Assembly: GCF_003318255.1 (NCBI RefSeq)
Contig: NZ_QOCF01000005.1
Span: 1-64,000 of the forward strand
Direction of reading: 5' to 3'
DNA: 64,000 bases
Source: Ruegeria sp. A3M17
Lineage (GTDB): Bacteria > Pseudomonadota > Alphaproteobacteria > Rhodobacterales > Rhodobacteraceae
Shown: piece after piece, positions 44,815-53,794 of the stretch
Position numbering within the stretch: the first letter of the stretch is position 1
How the letters are laid out: each line of letters begins with the position of its first letter
Position numbers and translations under genes: made by a program
The notes under the pieces: generated by a model
Told to the model about the DNA's origin: nothing
Seen by the model: only the letters and a program-made list of their open reading frames with translations
The model's database searches: none

Positions 44815-45248
44815 TCGTAGCTGAGACTAGGTGAGGACACCGAAATCCGCAATTCTTCCCTAAGAATTCTGTGGCAGGAAGTGCAGAAAACGACATCCTT
44901 CGCCCTCGACACCGCAGTTTCCAAGGACCGTGACGCGGGCCTATCGCCAAATTTTCTGCAAAATCCCGCTGGAATTGCGGCCCTCGCAATCCACACGATC
45001 ACGTTATTCGAAATTCGCACCGCCGTGCCGCTTTTTGACCAGATTTTTTCTGATTCTTACCCGAGACTTCAAAATAGTCGCGAAAAACGAAGGAAAGTAA
45101 GGCTCGGGATGCGATATTCGTAGTCGCAAATTCAAAACCCGGCGCAGCGGGATAGAGCCTGCAAGCAGGGCGACCGCGGGAAACGGTAAAAACCATGCGC
45201 CTGTCGTTGGACCGACGGGTACAGGTGGCAGTGTCGAAGGGAGGACAA
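44815..45248. promoter_or_regulatory. Divergent regulatory region, Lrp gene / catabolic operon
   Basis: 434 bases without a convincing gene. It must contain the promoters of both the Lrp-type gene and the Rieske operon. A good ribosome binding site (GGGAGGA) lies at 45239-45245. No repeat strong enough to call as an Lrp operator was found by eye. Confidence 0.4.
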
Positions 45249-46340
45249 ATGACAATTGCCGAGGAAAGAGCGCAGGCCGTTGGCGGGCTTCAGCACGGGC
45301 TGACTGCCGGGGCGTATCGCAGCGAAGAGTTCTGGCAGCGGGAATGCCAGACTGTCCTGGCCAAAAATTGGGTATTCATCGGGTTTGCGCATCAGATGGC
45401 TAACCCCGGCGATGCTCATCCGGTCACATGCGCAAACCTGCCACTGCTGGCGGTGCGCGGTCATGATGGCGACATCCAGGTGTTTCACAACGTTTGTCTG
45501 CATCGCTGCATGACATTGGTCGACAAGCCCAAGAACGTCGGCAAGCTGATCCGCTGCCCGTATCATGCCTGGGCTTACGATCTGGATGGACGCCTGCGAG
45601 CGGCACCGCATTTTGCCGGAACCGGAAAGCAGGAGTTCGACGGGTTTGACATCAAAAAGCACCGGCTGAAGCCCGTGCGCACCCATGTCTGGCATGATTG
45701 GATTTTCGTCAATCTTGATGGGAATGCGCCGGATTTCGAAGACTATGCCGCGCCTTTGATCAACCGACTGGAGGGGATGGATTTCACCAGAGTGGAACCA
45801 ATTGGCCTGCTCGACTTTGGTGAGATTGGCACCAACTGGAAGCTGATCATGGAGAACTTTATCGAGCCCTACCACGTCCAGTTTGTCCATGCCTCAACCA
45901 CCGATCAGCCGTTGGAAAACCACTATACCCTCATCGATGGCAACTGCATCGGCAGCGCCGTGGATCTGAACGAAGAATTGGGCACATCCGGCAGTCTGGG
46001 TGTCAGCTCTCGCTACCTGACGCTGTACCCCAATTTCATTCTGGGCCGCTATTTCCCGGATCAGCTGGGTGTCTATCTGAACGTGCCCATCGGTGCCGGA
46101 AAAATGCGCCAGTACCGAGCACTTTACACAACAGAAGGCCAGGAACTGAGCGCCCAGGAAATAGAAGCCCTCAGAAACCTATGGTGGGATGTCCACAAGG
46201 AAGATCACGAGATGGTTGAGCGCATGTTTGAGGGCCGCAAATCCCCGGTCGCCGAGGATGGGGGGCTGTTGTCACCTGCCTGGGAGGACAGCGTCCGCGC
46301 CTTTCAGGATCTGATCGAGCGCGACGTGGCTGGTGCTTAA
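45249..46340 (+). CDS. Rieske non-haem iron oxygenase, large subunit
   Basis: A 363-residue oxygenase alpha subunit. The Rieske 2Fe-2S ligands are Cys83-x-His85 (NVCLHRCMTL) and Cys103-x2-His106 (RCPYHAWAYDLDG). The catalytic iron site is NWKLIMENFIEPYHVQFVHA with His209 and His214. ATG at 45249 is supported by GGGAGGA just upstream; a longer frame exists but is not needed. Such enzymes hydroxylate or demethylate aromatic or quaternary-amine substrates using electrons from a reductase. No beta subunit or reductase lies beside it, so it may be of the alpha-only type and use the ferredoxin at 56620-56985 or a chromosomal one (inference). First gene of a five-gene operon. Confidence 0.88.
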   Translation: MTIAEERAQAVGGLQHGLTAGAYRSEEFWQRECQTVLAKNWVFIGFAHQMANPGDAHPVTCANLPLLAVRGHDGDIQVFHNVCLHRCMTLVDKPKNVGKLIRCPYHAWAYDLDGRLRAAPHFAGTGKQEFDGFDIKKHRLKPVRTHVWHDWIFVNLDGNAPDFEDYAAPLINRLEGMDFTRVEPIGLLDFGEIGTNWKLIMENFIEPYHVQFVHASTTDQPLENHYTLIDGNCIGSAVDLNEELGTSGSLGVSSRYLTLYPNFILGRYFPDQLGVYLNVPIGAGKMRQYRALYTTEGQELSAQEIEALRNLWWDVHKEDHEMVERMFEGRKSPVAEDGGLLSPAWEDSVRAFQDLIERDVAGA

Positions 46341-46359
46341 GCAAGAAGGAACAATATCG

Positions 46360-46794
46360 ATGAACACGTCCACATCCAAAGGGTTTCGTCTGGCCCATAC
46401 GATGATGCGGGTCACAGACATGGAGAAGTCACTGGACTTCTATTGCGGAATTCTGGGTATGGAAGTGCAGCGGCGCACGGATTACCCCGAAGGCAAATTC
46501 ACCAACACGTTTATCGGCTATGGGCCTGAGGCCGAATTCCCCACGCTGGAGCTGACCGCCAATTGGGATCAGGGCACGCCCTATGACAAAGGCAACGGCT
46601 GGGGTCACATCTGCATCGAAACGCCAGACGTTTATGCCGCGTGCGAACAGCTGGCAGCGGCGGGGGTAAACATCACCCGCCCACCGGGGCCAATGAAAAA
46701 CGGCACAAGGGTCATCGCCTTTTGCGAAGACCCTGACGGTTACAAGGTCGAGTTAAACGAATCCATACTGAAACACCTGGCACAGGAAGGCTGA
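46360..46794 (+). CDS. Glyoxalase I-like VOC protein
   Basis: About 144 residues of the vicinal-oxygen-chelate family, close to lactoylglutathione lyase. The four metal ligands of GlxI enzymes are all visible: His in RLAHTMMRV, Glu in FPTLELTANWDQG, His in NGWGHICIET, and Glu in DPDGYKVELNES. The ATG at 46360 is preferred; the frame could begin at 46333. It either detoxifies methylglyoxal or acts as an isomerase/dioxygenase in the breakdown of the oxygenase product. It sits between the Rieske gene and a cupin gene with short gaps. Confidence 0.83.
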   Translation: MNTSTSKGFRLAHTMMRVTDMEKSLDFYCGILGMEVQRRTDYPEGKFTNTFIGYGPEAEFPTLELTANWDQGTPYDKGNGWGHICIETPDVYAACEQLAAAGVNITRPPGPMKNGTRVIAFCEDPDGYKVELNESILKHLAQEG

Positions 46795-46798
46795 CCAA

Positions 46799-47197
46799 AT
46801 GGGTGACACACCTCAACTTTTCAAATTCGATCTGGTTCAAAATCGTTACGACTCGATGGTCGACAGCGACACCTACATCAAACCGATGGTGACCAGTGAA
46901 TTCAGTAAGTCCATGTGCGGCGGTATCAACGTCCTGAACAACATCAAGGTGCCGTGGGATCTGACCTGCGACGAGATCATTTATTGCCTTGAGGGTACGT
47001 TCCGACTGGTTTGCGATGGCAAAAGCTATGTTTGTAATCGCGGTGACGTGCTGTTTGTCCCGAAGGACAACCACATTTCCTACGAGTCGGACGGCAAATG
47101 CGTGATCTTCTATGCCGCCTACCCTCACAACTGGAAACAGCTTGCCGGAATCACGGAGGTTCCGGGCATCGACCCTGACGATTTTGTCCCCGGCTGA
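46799..47197 (+). CDS. Cupin-domain protein, EutQ-like
   Basis: A 132-residue single-cupin protein with the layout of EutQ-like cupins. The barrel shows CDEIIYCLEGTFRLVCDGKS, then RGDVLFVPKDNHISYES. The first cupin motif lacks the usual two histidines, so metal binding may be altered and the role structural or sensory. It begins four bases after the VOC gene. In the operon it may assist an amine or aldehyde step; the function cannot be stated. Confidence 0.72.
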   Translation: MGDTPQLFKFDLVQNRYDSMVDSDTYIKPMVTSEFSKSMCGGINVLNNIKVPWDLTCDEIIYCLEGTFRLVCDGKSYVCNRGDVLFVPKDNHISYESDGKCVIFYAAYPHNWKQLAGITEVPGIDPDDFVPG

Positions 47198-47301
47198 ACG
47201 CCTTTTTTCGCTGAGCGACAGAACAACCGAAACAAGCACCAACACTGAGGGGTCACCCTCGGTGAACCAAATCTGATTGCCATTCGATGGGAGGACGCCG
47301 A

Positions 47302-48741
47302 ATGCCCAAGGATAATGCCAGCACCCGCATCTACTACGAGACATTCCAAGAAGCTGTCGAACGTAACCGCCCGCGTATCGCAGAGGTACGGCAACGTCTG
47401 GAAGAGGCCGGAGTCAAATATGTGATGGCCGCTTGGATTGACCTGCACGGTATTCCAAAAACCAAACCCGTACCGATGAGTGATTTGGAACCGCTATGCC
47501 TTGGGAAAGGCCCGCAATTCGCGGTGCATTCGATTTCGTACGTGCCCGAGCTAAGCCCCGCCGACAGCGATCAGGTAGTGGTTCCGGATCTCGATGCCGT
47601 CTACGTCTGTCCATGGGACACATCGATGGCGATCATCTTCTCGGATCTCTACTGGGAAGACGCTCCTTACAACGTTTGTCCGCGTCAGGCCTTGAAACGC
47701 GCCATGCACGAGGCCGCGCTGGAAGGGTACACCGGTTACGCCGGGGTAGAACCCGAGTTTATCGTGATGAAATATGACGACACCGGGCAACCGGTTAAGG
47801 CATTTGACGATGACCCTGCAGATGGGCTTCGTCCGCGTCGTCAGGCATTTGGCTATGACGTTGAGTATTCCATCGACTCGATGCCATTCCTAAAAACCCT
47901 GATCGACATCATCGAAGGTCTGGGCTGGAACCTGCATGACGTGGTGGCAGAGGGTGCGTACTCCCAGTTTGAGCTTGATTTCCACTACACCAACCTGCTG
48001 GAGATGTCCGACCGGTTGGCTTTTCTGCGCATCACGTTGAAAGAGGTGGCCAAGCAGCATGGGCTGTTTGTGACCTTCATGCCAAAGCCAACTGTGGGGG
48101 ACTGGCGGTCCGGGGCGCATATCAACCTGTCGATGCAGCATGAAAGTCGCCCTGGCGAAAACGTTTTTGAGACACCCGATGGCAACTGGAGCGACGAAAG
48201 CCGCTGGGCCGTTGGCGGGCTGATGCAGCACGCCGAAGCAATCACGGCGATCACCTGTCCGACGGTGAATTCCTACAACGGTCTGGTGCCACGCGTTGGC
48301 GGTTTTGAAGGCGGCACCGTCACCTGGGCCCCGACCAATATCACATATGGCTTCAACAATCGCTCGGCCCAGTTCCGCCTGCCACAGAGCCGCCATTGCA
48401 TCGAAAACCGTGCCTGCGACATGACCATGAACGTCTATCTGGCAATGGCGATGCATCTGAGCTGTAGTGTGAAGGGGATCAAAGAAAAGACCGACCCGGG
48501 CGAACCAACAGATTTTGATCTCTATTCAAAGACCGAAGCTGAACTTGCCGAACTCGGAATCCGCCGATTGCCGCGAACGCTGTTTAACGCGATTGAGGCT
48601 TTGCGCGGCGATGCCATGGCGGAACATGTAATGGGCCCGGTGATGCGTAATTCTTATCTCGATTACAAGAACGACGAGTGGGAGCGGTATCACCAATCGG
48701 TCACCGATTGGGAAGTGCAGGAATATCTGCGGCTCTACTAA
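47302..48741 (+). CDS. Glutamine synthetase-like gamma-glutamyl ligase (GlnT/type III-like)
   Basis: A 479-residue member of the glutamine synthetase superfamily, closest in layout to GlnT-like and gamma-glutamylamide synthetases, which join glutamate to an amine with ATP. Seen: the N-terminal beta-grasp YVMAAWIDLHGIPKTKPVPM; Glu pair in YAGVEPEFIVMKY; metal/ATP region WNLHDVVAEGAYSQFELDF; SGAHINLSM; and the NRSAQFRLPQSRHCIENRAC segment. The ATG at 47302 has GGGAGGA upstream. In aniline and alkylamine degraders, such ligases glutamylate the amine before a Rieske dioxygenase acts, which is the gene pairing seen here. Confidence 0.85.
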   Translation: MPKDNASTRIYYETFQEAVERNRPRIAEVRQRLEEAGVKYVMAAWIDLHGIPKTKPVPMSDLEPLCLGKGPQFAVHSISYVPELSPADSDQVVVPDLDAVYVCPWDTSMAIIFSDLYWEDAPYNVCPRQALKRAMHEAALEGYTGYAGVEPEFIVMKYDDTGQPVKAFDDDPADGLRPRRQAFGYDVEYSIDSMPFLKTLIDIIEGLGWNLHDVVAEGAYSQFELDFHYTNLLEMSDRLAFLRITLKEVAKQHGLFVTFMPKPTVGDWRSGAHINLSMQHESRPGENVFETPDGNWSDESRWAVGGLMQHAEAITAITCPTVNSYNGLVPRVGGFEGGTVTWAPTNITYGFNNRSAQFRLPQSRHCIENRACDMTMNVYLAMAMHLSCSVKGIKEKTDPGEPTDFDLYSKTEAELAELGIRRLPRTLFNAIEALRGDAMAEHVMGPVMRNSYLDYKNDEWERYHQSVTDWEVQEYLRLY

Positions 48742-48757
48742 GCCAGGAAAGGAACAG

Positions 48758-49774
48758 GTGGTGCCGGATTTTGAGATTTACGAGCTTGGCGACTTTCCGC
48801 TTTTGTCGGGCGAAGTATTGAAGGATGCCAAGCTTGCCTATCAGACCTACGGCACAATGTCGGCCGCCCGTGACAATGTCGTCGTCCTGCCCACGTTTTA
48901 CACAGGCACTAATTCCCGTAACGAGGGGTTCTTTGGCCCGGGTCGCGCGATTGATCCATGCCGCCATTTTATCGTCAGCCCGAACCTGTTCGGCAATGGT
49001 CGTTCGTCGTCGCCATCGAATGCGCCTGCGCTGCAGGACGGCCCGCGTTTTCCCTTGGTGCAGATGTGGGACAACATCACGGCCCAGCATCGGTTGATCC
49101 ATGATCACCTGGGAATCGAGAAAATCGTCCTTGTCGCTGGCTGGTCAATGGCGGGCTGCCAATCCTACCAGTGGGCGGCGCAATACCCGGACATGGTGCA
49201 GGCGATCCTGCCTTTCTGCGCCTCGGCCAAAACCTCACCGCATAATTTTGTCTTCCTCGAAGGGGTCAAAGCCGCCCTTTGTGCGGATCAGAATTGGAAC
49301 GGCGGTGATTATGACAGCCCACCCGAGGCCGGGCTTAGCGCCTTTGGCCGGGTTTATGCAGGCTGGGCCTTCTCTCAGACCTTCTATCGCGAGGGGCTAT
49401 ATCGGCAGCTGGGATTTCAATCCATTGAAGAACTGATGCAAGATTGGGAGCAGGACCATGTGCAGGGCTGGGATGCCAACAACTTACTGGCAAAGCTTGC
49501 CACTTGGCAGGCAGGCGACATCTCTGCCGGGCCGCTTTACAATGAAGATTTTGAACTGGCGCTAGGTGCCATCAAGGCTCGTGCCATTCTGATGCCCTGT
49601 ACTCAGGATCTATATTTCCCTCCCGAGGACAATGAAATTGAGGCCCACCACATACCTCGCGCCATCTTCCGCCCTTACAATTCCCCTTGGGGCCATTGCG
49701 CTGCCAACCCAGGCAATGACAAAGGTTTCGCTGCGCAGCTGGATGCCAATATTCGGGAACTTTTAGAAAGGTAA
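48758..49774 (+). CDS. Alpha/beta hydrolase of the homoserine O-acetyltransferase (MetX)-like family
   Basis: A 338-residue protein with the MetX-type alpha/beta-hydrolase fold. The nucleophile elbow is VAGWSMAGCQSYQWA, the acid is in MPCTQDLYFPPED, and the base is in SPWGHCAANPGN. The HAT-type signature around the elbow and the RFPLVQMWDNITAQHRLIHD segment support the family. In a catabolic operon it may hydrolyse or transfer an acyl or gamma-glutamyl group rather than make O-acetylhomoserine (inference). Start is GTG (48758 or 48761) after AGGAAAGGA. Last gene of the operon. Confidence 0.8.
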   Translation: MVPDFEIYELGDFPLLSGEVLKDAKLAYQTYGTMSAARDNVVVLPTFYTGTNSRNEGFFGPGRAIDPCRHFIVSPNLFGNGRSSSPSNAPALQDGPRFPLVQMWDNITAQHRLIHDHLGIEKIVLVAGWSMAGCQSYQWAAQYPDMVQAILPFCASAKTSPHNFVFLEGVKAALCADQNWNGGDYDSPPEAGLSAFGRVYAGWAFSQTFYREGLYRQLGFQSIEELMQDWEQDHVQGWDANNLLAKLATWQAGDISAGPLYNEDFELALGAIKARAILMPCTQDLYFPPEDNEIEAHHIPRAIFRPYNSPWGHCAANPGNDKGFAAQLDANIRELLER

Positions 49775-50021
49775 CACTTGCTGAATAACTTCGGGATCTT
49801 CCGCATTCACTGATTTTCAATACTTTCATTCATGTGAGGGGCGGCAATACGGCAACTGGCACGCAAACATGGTCGTTTTGGTATAGATCCGCTTTTATTT
49901 TATCGTTCAACTTTGCAAAGTACGCTTCGCTGCGAACAGCAGACGCCGATACCATTCGCAGCATTCGAGACGGCATTGTCAGGTAGTTTTGGTTTGACTG
50001 AGCGTTGCCATGCCGGGATGT
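49775..50021. other. Intergenic, no gene recognised
   Basis: About 250 bases between the hydrolase gene and a defective IS6 element. AT-rich; no gene or strong terminator seen. Confidence 0.3.
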
Positions 50022-50603
50022 CTAGGCGGCCATTTGGCAGGTGTATTCAACCCAAAGAATGAAGGTATCCGCTCGTAAGTGGCGATAAGAACAGGCTGAA
50101 AGACGGTTGCGTTTGGGGCGGAACAGGGCGGAGGTTTGATCGTGGACCGACAAGGACCGTTGCGCCTGAAAGGGTGACTTGAGCCGGCCCATTTTTTCTC
50201 TCGCCACCGTAGGAGCCCAGTTTGTCCGTGAAGATCACGTACGGTTGCCCTCGGTTCTTGAACAGTTTCTTGAAAGAGCGCATCGCGGCTGACTTGTTGC
50301 GACGCGGCTGGACAAAGATATCAAGTACATCGCAGTTACCTTCAACCGCACGCCAAAGCCAATGTATTCGACCTCTGAAAGGCACTAAGGCCTCGTTGAG
50401 GTGCCATTTGTCCGCCGGGTATGGCCGGTCCCGTCGAACCTTCGCGGCGAATTGGATACCAAAACGCGCTATCCAGCCCCGGTCCGTTTCGGAGGAGACA
50501 GTGATGCCCCGCGCAGCCGATGACCGAATGCGGGAAACAGAAACCCTTGAAGCGGGCTAGATCAGATAGGTTCAACATGGTGTCGCGCTGCAACGGCAAT
50601 CCC
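50022..50603 (-). pseudogene. IS6-family element, deleted and frameshifted
   Basis: On the minus strand the translation begins SDLARFKGFCFPHSVIGCA (N-terminus of an IS6 transposase), skips a block, and continues with FAAKVRRDRPYPADKWHLNE, RIHWLWRAVEGNCDVLDIFV, QPRRNKSAAMRSFKKLFKNR and FTDKLGSY. After a frameshift the tail follows as MGRLKSPFQAQRSLSVHDQT. An inverted-repeat-like GGGATTGCCGTTGCA is visible on the minus strand at about 50588-50603. This belongs to a different IS6 subgroup from the copy at 8013. Confidence 0.75.
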
Positions 50604-50768
50604 GTTTCAACAACCTGACAACACCCGCTGAACTCATCCAACACGCGACTTGTCGAACTTTCCCGAAACGCTGCCCAAATCAATGCCCTCATGCACCCAA
50701 TCAGCAGATATCATGCCCGCAAAAAACCCGGGACCTAAATATCTTAACTTGATCGGATGTGGCTACTA

Positions 50769-52823
50769 CTATTTCTTCGTGCTGTTAACTGCGCTCCAGT
50801 CTTCCGGTGGAGGCTTATCTAACAGGCTTTGCGCGCGGGCCATCATTACGACTGAGACGGGATCTCCGTTTCGTGTTCGGTCCGCAACCTCAAATGCGGC
50901 AACAGCCTTTTCAAACTGCCCTGCGCGATAGTGCGCAAGGCCTTGTTCATAGGTCTCTATCCAGGCAAATGCCCCGTCACACCCATCTGCCATCGCTATC
51001 AGTTCGTAGACCACCAGTTCTTCAACGCGTCCAAATACGGTAAGCGTGTCCAGTTCGCGCACCACGATTGTGCCGGCCGCCTGTTGTCTCGTTTCCGGCC
51101 CAATGAGGATCAGCGTGCCATAATCTTTGTTGGCTCCTTCCAACCGGCTGGCAACATTCACAACATCGCCAATCGCGGTGTAGTTCAACCGCTGTTCTGA
51201 TCCGATATTTCCGACCAAAGCCTCGCCGCTGTTCAGCCCGATCCTGACACGCAAGGGAGTGCCGTCATCATCTTCAATTCCGGACGCGTCCACTGCAGCG
51301 ACAAGGTCCAATGCTGCGCGGCAGGCGTTTTCAGCGTGGTTCGCATCCTTGCGTGGCGCCCCCCAAAACGCCATCACCGCATCACCCATGAATTTGTCGA
51401 TCGTCCCACCATTGTGAGCGATAGCCGTGGAGGCCGCGCTGAAAAAGGGCTCCATCAGTTGGGCAATCTTGGGGCCAAGTTTCTCGGACAGCCCTGTGAA
51501 ACCTGTGACGTCGCAGAACAAGACGGAGATCTGCTTCATCTCTCCGCCGGGCTGTATCTTGATACCCTCAGCAAGCAGCATGCGCACGAGATCTGTGGGT
51601 ACGTATTTTCGGAATGCCGACAAACCAGCTGCCATGCTAGCAGTGGCCGCAGAAAGATTGGAAAGCTCAGACAGTTTGGACGGTCTGCGCTCAATCTGTT
51701 CGACGTCAAAGCGCTCAATCTTACCAAGATCTTCGGCGATGCGTGCCAACGGATTTGCCACGACTTTGCGGATCAGCCAGATCGCTAGTCCGGTGGCGAC
51801 AACCACCACAATGATCAAAACGTAAATCAGATTGATCAGCGTCTCGTCGATGCCCGAAAGAAAGGCCGATTCAGGTATGACTGTGGCAACGCGCCAGCCG
51901 TAAAACCCCAGGGGCGTCAGCGCCACCGCATAAGGCACGCCGTCAATGACGACACGTTTCGTCAATGTGCCAGAGGCATTTGCTTGTGGGTCGGCCAACA
52001 GCCTTTCGCCCGTGATCATGGCGACTTCATAAAGCTTGCCCTCGCCCATGCGCGCCGGAGTAACCTCATCCGCTTCGGCATCGGGTACTGCAATGACTTT
52101 TCCATCGGCGTTCAATATGAATGCAGCGCCGAATTCGCCGGGTGCAAGCGTTGCAAGAAACCGTGACAAACGATCCGTTTCGATCGCAACGGCCAGAACG
52201 CCTTGCCGCGTTCTATTGACGTCTATCGGACCGGCATAGGCGTAAACGGTTCTGTCACTATCCGGAAGGTCGCGCGCTTCGATCCACCCAGAAGAGTTGA
52301 GGCCCATGAAGTTCTTAAACCAGGCATGTTCGCGCGGATCATAGGATGTTTCGGTAAAGGTCCGCTCTTCGAATTGAATGTCACCGGGAATGAAGATGTA
52401 GCGGTCTTTCCGCAGCATTCGGTCGCGGATTCCCTCATCGATTTCAATCATCTCAAGCCCACCGTCACCCAGGCGATGTGACGCGAAAAAATTCCCGTCA
52501 GGCCAGCCGAAAATCATCCATGAGATATTCGGCTGTGCCTGCAATTGTGACAGAAAAACAAACTCCCGCTTGTCGGCCTGTCGCGTCGCGATGACGTTCT
52601 GAACAAAGATCGTACGAACGGCCGCCCAGGCGGCTTCGGCCGACCTGAGTGTCACGCCCACCTCGATACGGACAGTGTTTGCGATCTGGCCGTTTATTTC
52701 TGCCGCAAGCATGCGGCTATTGTCGCGCGCTGTCGTCCACCACAGGGAATGGACGATAAACGTCGACACTCCGATAGACACAGCCACCAGAATTGACACC
52801 GCAATGCCTACACTAAATCGCAA
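50769..52823 (-). CDS. Membrane-bound class III adenylate/guanylate cyclase
   Basis: A 684-residue receptor-type cyclase. Membrane helix 1 is near residues 5-27, followed by a periplasmic Cache-like sensor region (about 30-330, RTVYAYAGPIDVNRTRQGVL) and membrane helix 2 near 335-360 (LIYVLIIVVVVATGLAIWLI). A HAMP-like linker leads into the catalytic domain from about 430: ISVLFCDVTGFTGLSEKLGP with the first metal Asp, GTIDKFMGDAVMAFWGAPRK with the second, and LNYTAIGDVVNVASRLEGAN. A short C-terminal helical region follows (YEQGLAHYRAGQFEKAVAAF), resembling a TPR. It would sense an external ligand and make cAMP (or cGMP) inside the cell. The gene stands alone. Confidence 0.9.
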   Translation of the reverse strand: MRFSVGIAVSILVAVSIGVSTFIVHSLWWTTARDNSRMLAAEINGQIANTVRIEVGVTLRSAEAAWAAVRTIFVQNVIATRQADKREFVFLSQLQAQPNISWMIFGWPDGNFFASHRLGDGGLEMIEIDEGIRDRMLRKDRYIFIPGDIQFEERTFTETSYDPREHAWFKNFMGLNSSGWIEARDLPDSDRTVYAYAGPIDVNRTRQGVLAVAIETDRLSRFLATLAPGEFGAAFILNADGKVIAVPDAEADEVTPARMGEGKLYEVAMITGERLLADPQANASGTLTKRVVIDGVPYAVALTPLGFYGWRVATVIPESAFLSGIDETLINLIYVLIIVVVVATGLAIWLIRKVVANPLARIAEDLGKIERFDVEQIERRPSKLSELSNLSAATASMAAGLSAFRKYVPTDLVRMLLAEGIKIQPGGEMKQISVLFCDVTGFTGLSEKLGPKIAQLMEPFFSAASTAIAHNGGTIDKFMGDAVMAFWGAPRKDANHAENACRAALDLVAAVDASGIEDDDGTPLRVRIGLNSGEALVGNIGSEQRLNYTAIGDVVNVASRLEGANKDYGTLILIGPETRQQAAGTIVVRELDTLTVFGRVEELVVYELIAMADGCDGAFAWIETYEQGLAHYRAGQFEKAVAAFEVADRTRNGDPVSVVMMARAQSLLDKPPPEDWSAVNSTKK

Positions 52824-53664
52824 TTAAATCTCCGTCGAAAAGCTACTTGTTTCAGTATTGAGTTGAGACTGCTAAGAGAGCAAAGTTTTCTTAGACACAG
52901 ACCCGAAATATCACGCAACTGTTAGGTAGGAGCAAAAGACTGTGTTGAAGCGCCTGAACACTGATTGCCATATCTGACGTCGGCAATTTTGCCAAACGCT
53001 GCCTACGGGTGAAGGTTCGGCCCGTCATTTTTGCCGTTCGTTGCAAGCACGAAACCGGGGTGGTCAAATTCACACTACGCGTAAAAACCAGACATTCAAC
53101 TTGCTATGTTAAAAGTCTGGTTACAGGTTTCTACTATCTGCCCGTTGCATTCGACACTGCACAACTGACATGTCTACAAATGATAGTTTATCGACGAGGT
53201 GTTCGGAGTAGCCGGACTCGTCTTGCAATGTCGGCAATGAGTACCAGTATGCGCCCAGCGGTGGAATTGATTTTTGCGCAACTAAAAGCGGAACCCAATC
53301 GCGGGCAGCCGTCAATCACGCAGAACTGTCTGCGCTAAAATTAACTTTCTGCCTATAGCACAGATATCGTTGCTGGACGCTTACTACGTGAAACAAAGTG
53401 GTGAAATACAATCGTAACCCGCCAAAATAGTTTGCGTGTTGATTTTCAATGGTGGATTTCTATGTGCAGCCTTAGGAAGAACGTCGCTTGATGATATCCA
53501 GAGTTGCGGTGGAAAGCTCTTTACTGCCTACAAAAAGTTATCGTGTCGCGACACACTATTTGAGGCATTCATGGGTATTTCTTTCCGGTCATGGACCAGT
53601 TTTTCCAAGCTGTCATCGGCGGGAAAAAACAGTCTATCTCACGAAGTACTGAACGGAGGCGTTT
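52824..53664. other. Long intergenic region, no gene recognised
   Basis: About 840 bases. Open frames at 53009-53338 and 53436-53664 lack ribosome binding sites, domains or a biased codon pattern. The cyclase promoter lies at the left end. The stretch looks like decayed sequence. Confidence 0.35.
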
Positions 53665-53787
53665 ATGACGGGGCAGTCAACATCCATCTGGAAGGGCCAG
53701 ACGTTCAAAGGCCTGGTTCCCTGGGCAATCGTCTTTCTCGCTCTTTTTGCAACTGAGAGACGCCTGGCGTTGGTGAATATCCTTTGA
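53665..53787 (+). CDS. Possible small membrane protein (40 aa)
   Basis: An ATG at 53665 with a GGAGG ribosome binding site six bases upstream opens 40 codons to TGA. The product MTGQSTSIWKGQTFKGLVPW continues AIVFLALFATERRLALVNIL and holds one hydrophobic segment (LVPWAIVFLALFA). It may be the N-terminal stub of a truncated transporter or a true small membrane protein. It faces the triple-RidA gene, ending only eight bases from that gene's stop. Confidence 0.35.
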   Translation: MTGQSTSIWKGQTFKGLVPWAIVFLALFATERRLALVNIL

Positions 53788-53794
53788 CGAAAAT

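Noticed and set aside
53009..53338. 109-codon frame in the region after the cyclase gene
   Set aside because: Biased to rare codons, no ribosome binding site and no domain; it overlaps an equally open frame on the other strand.
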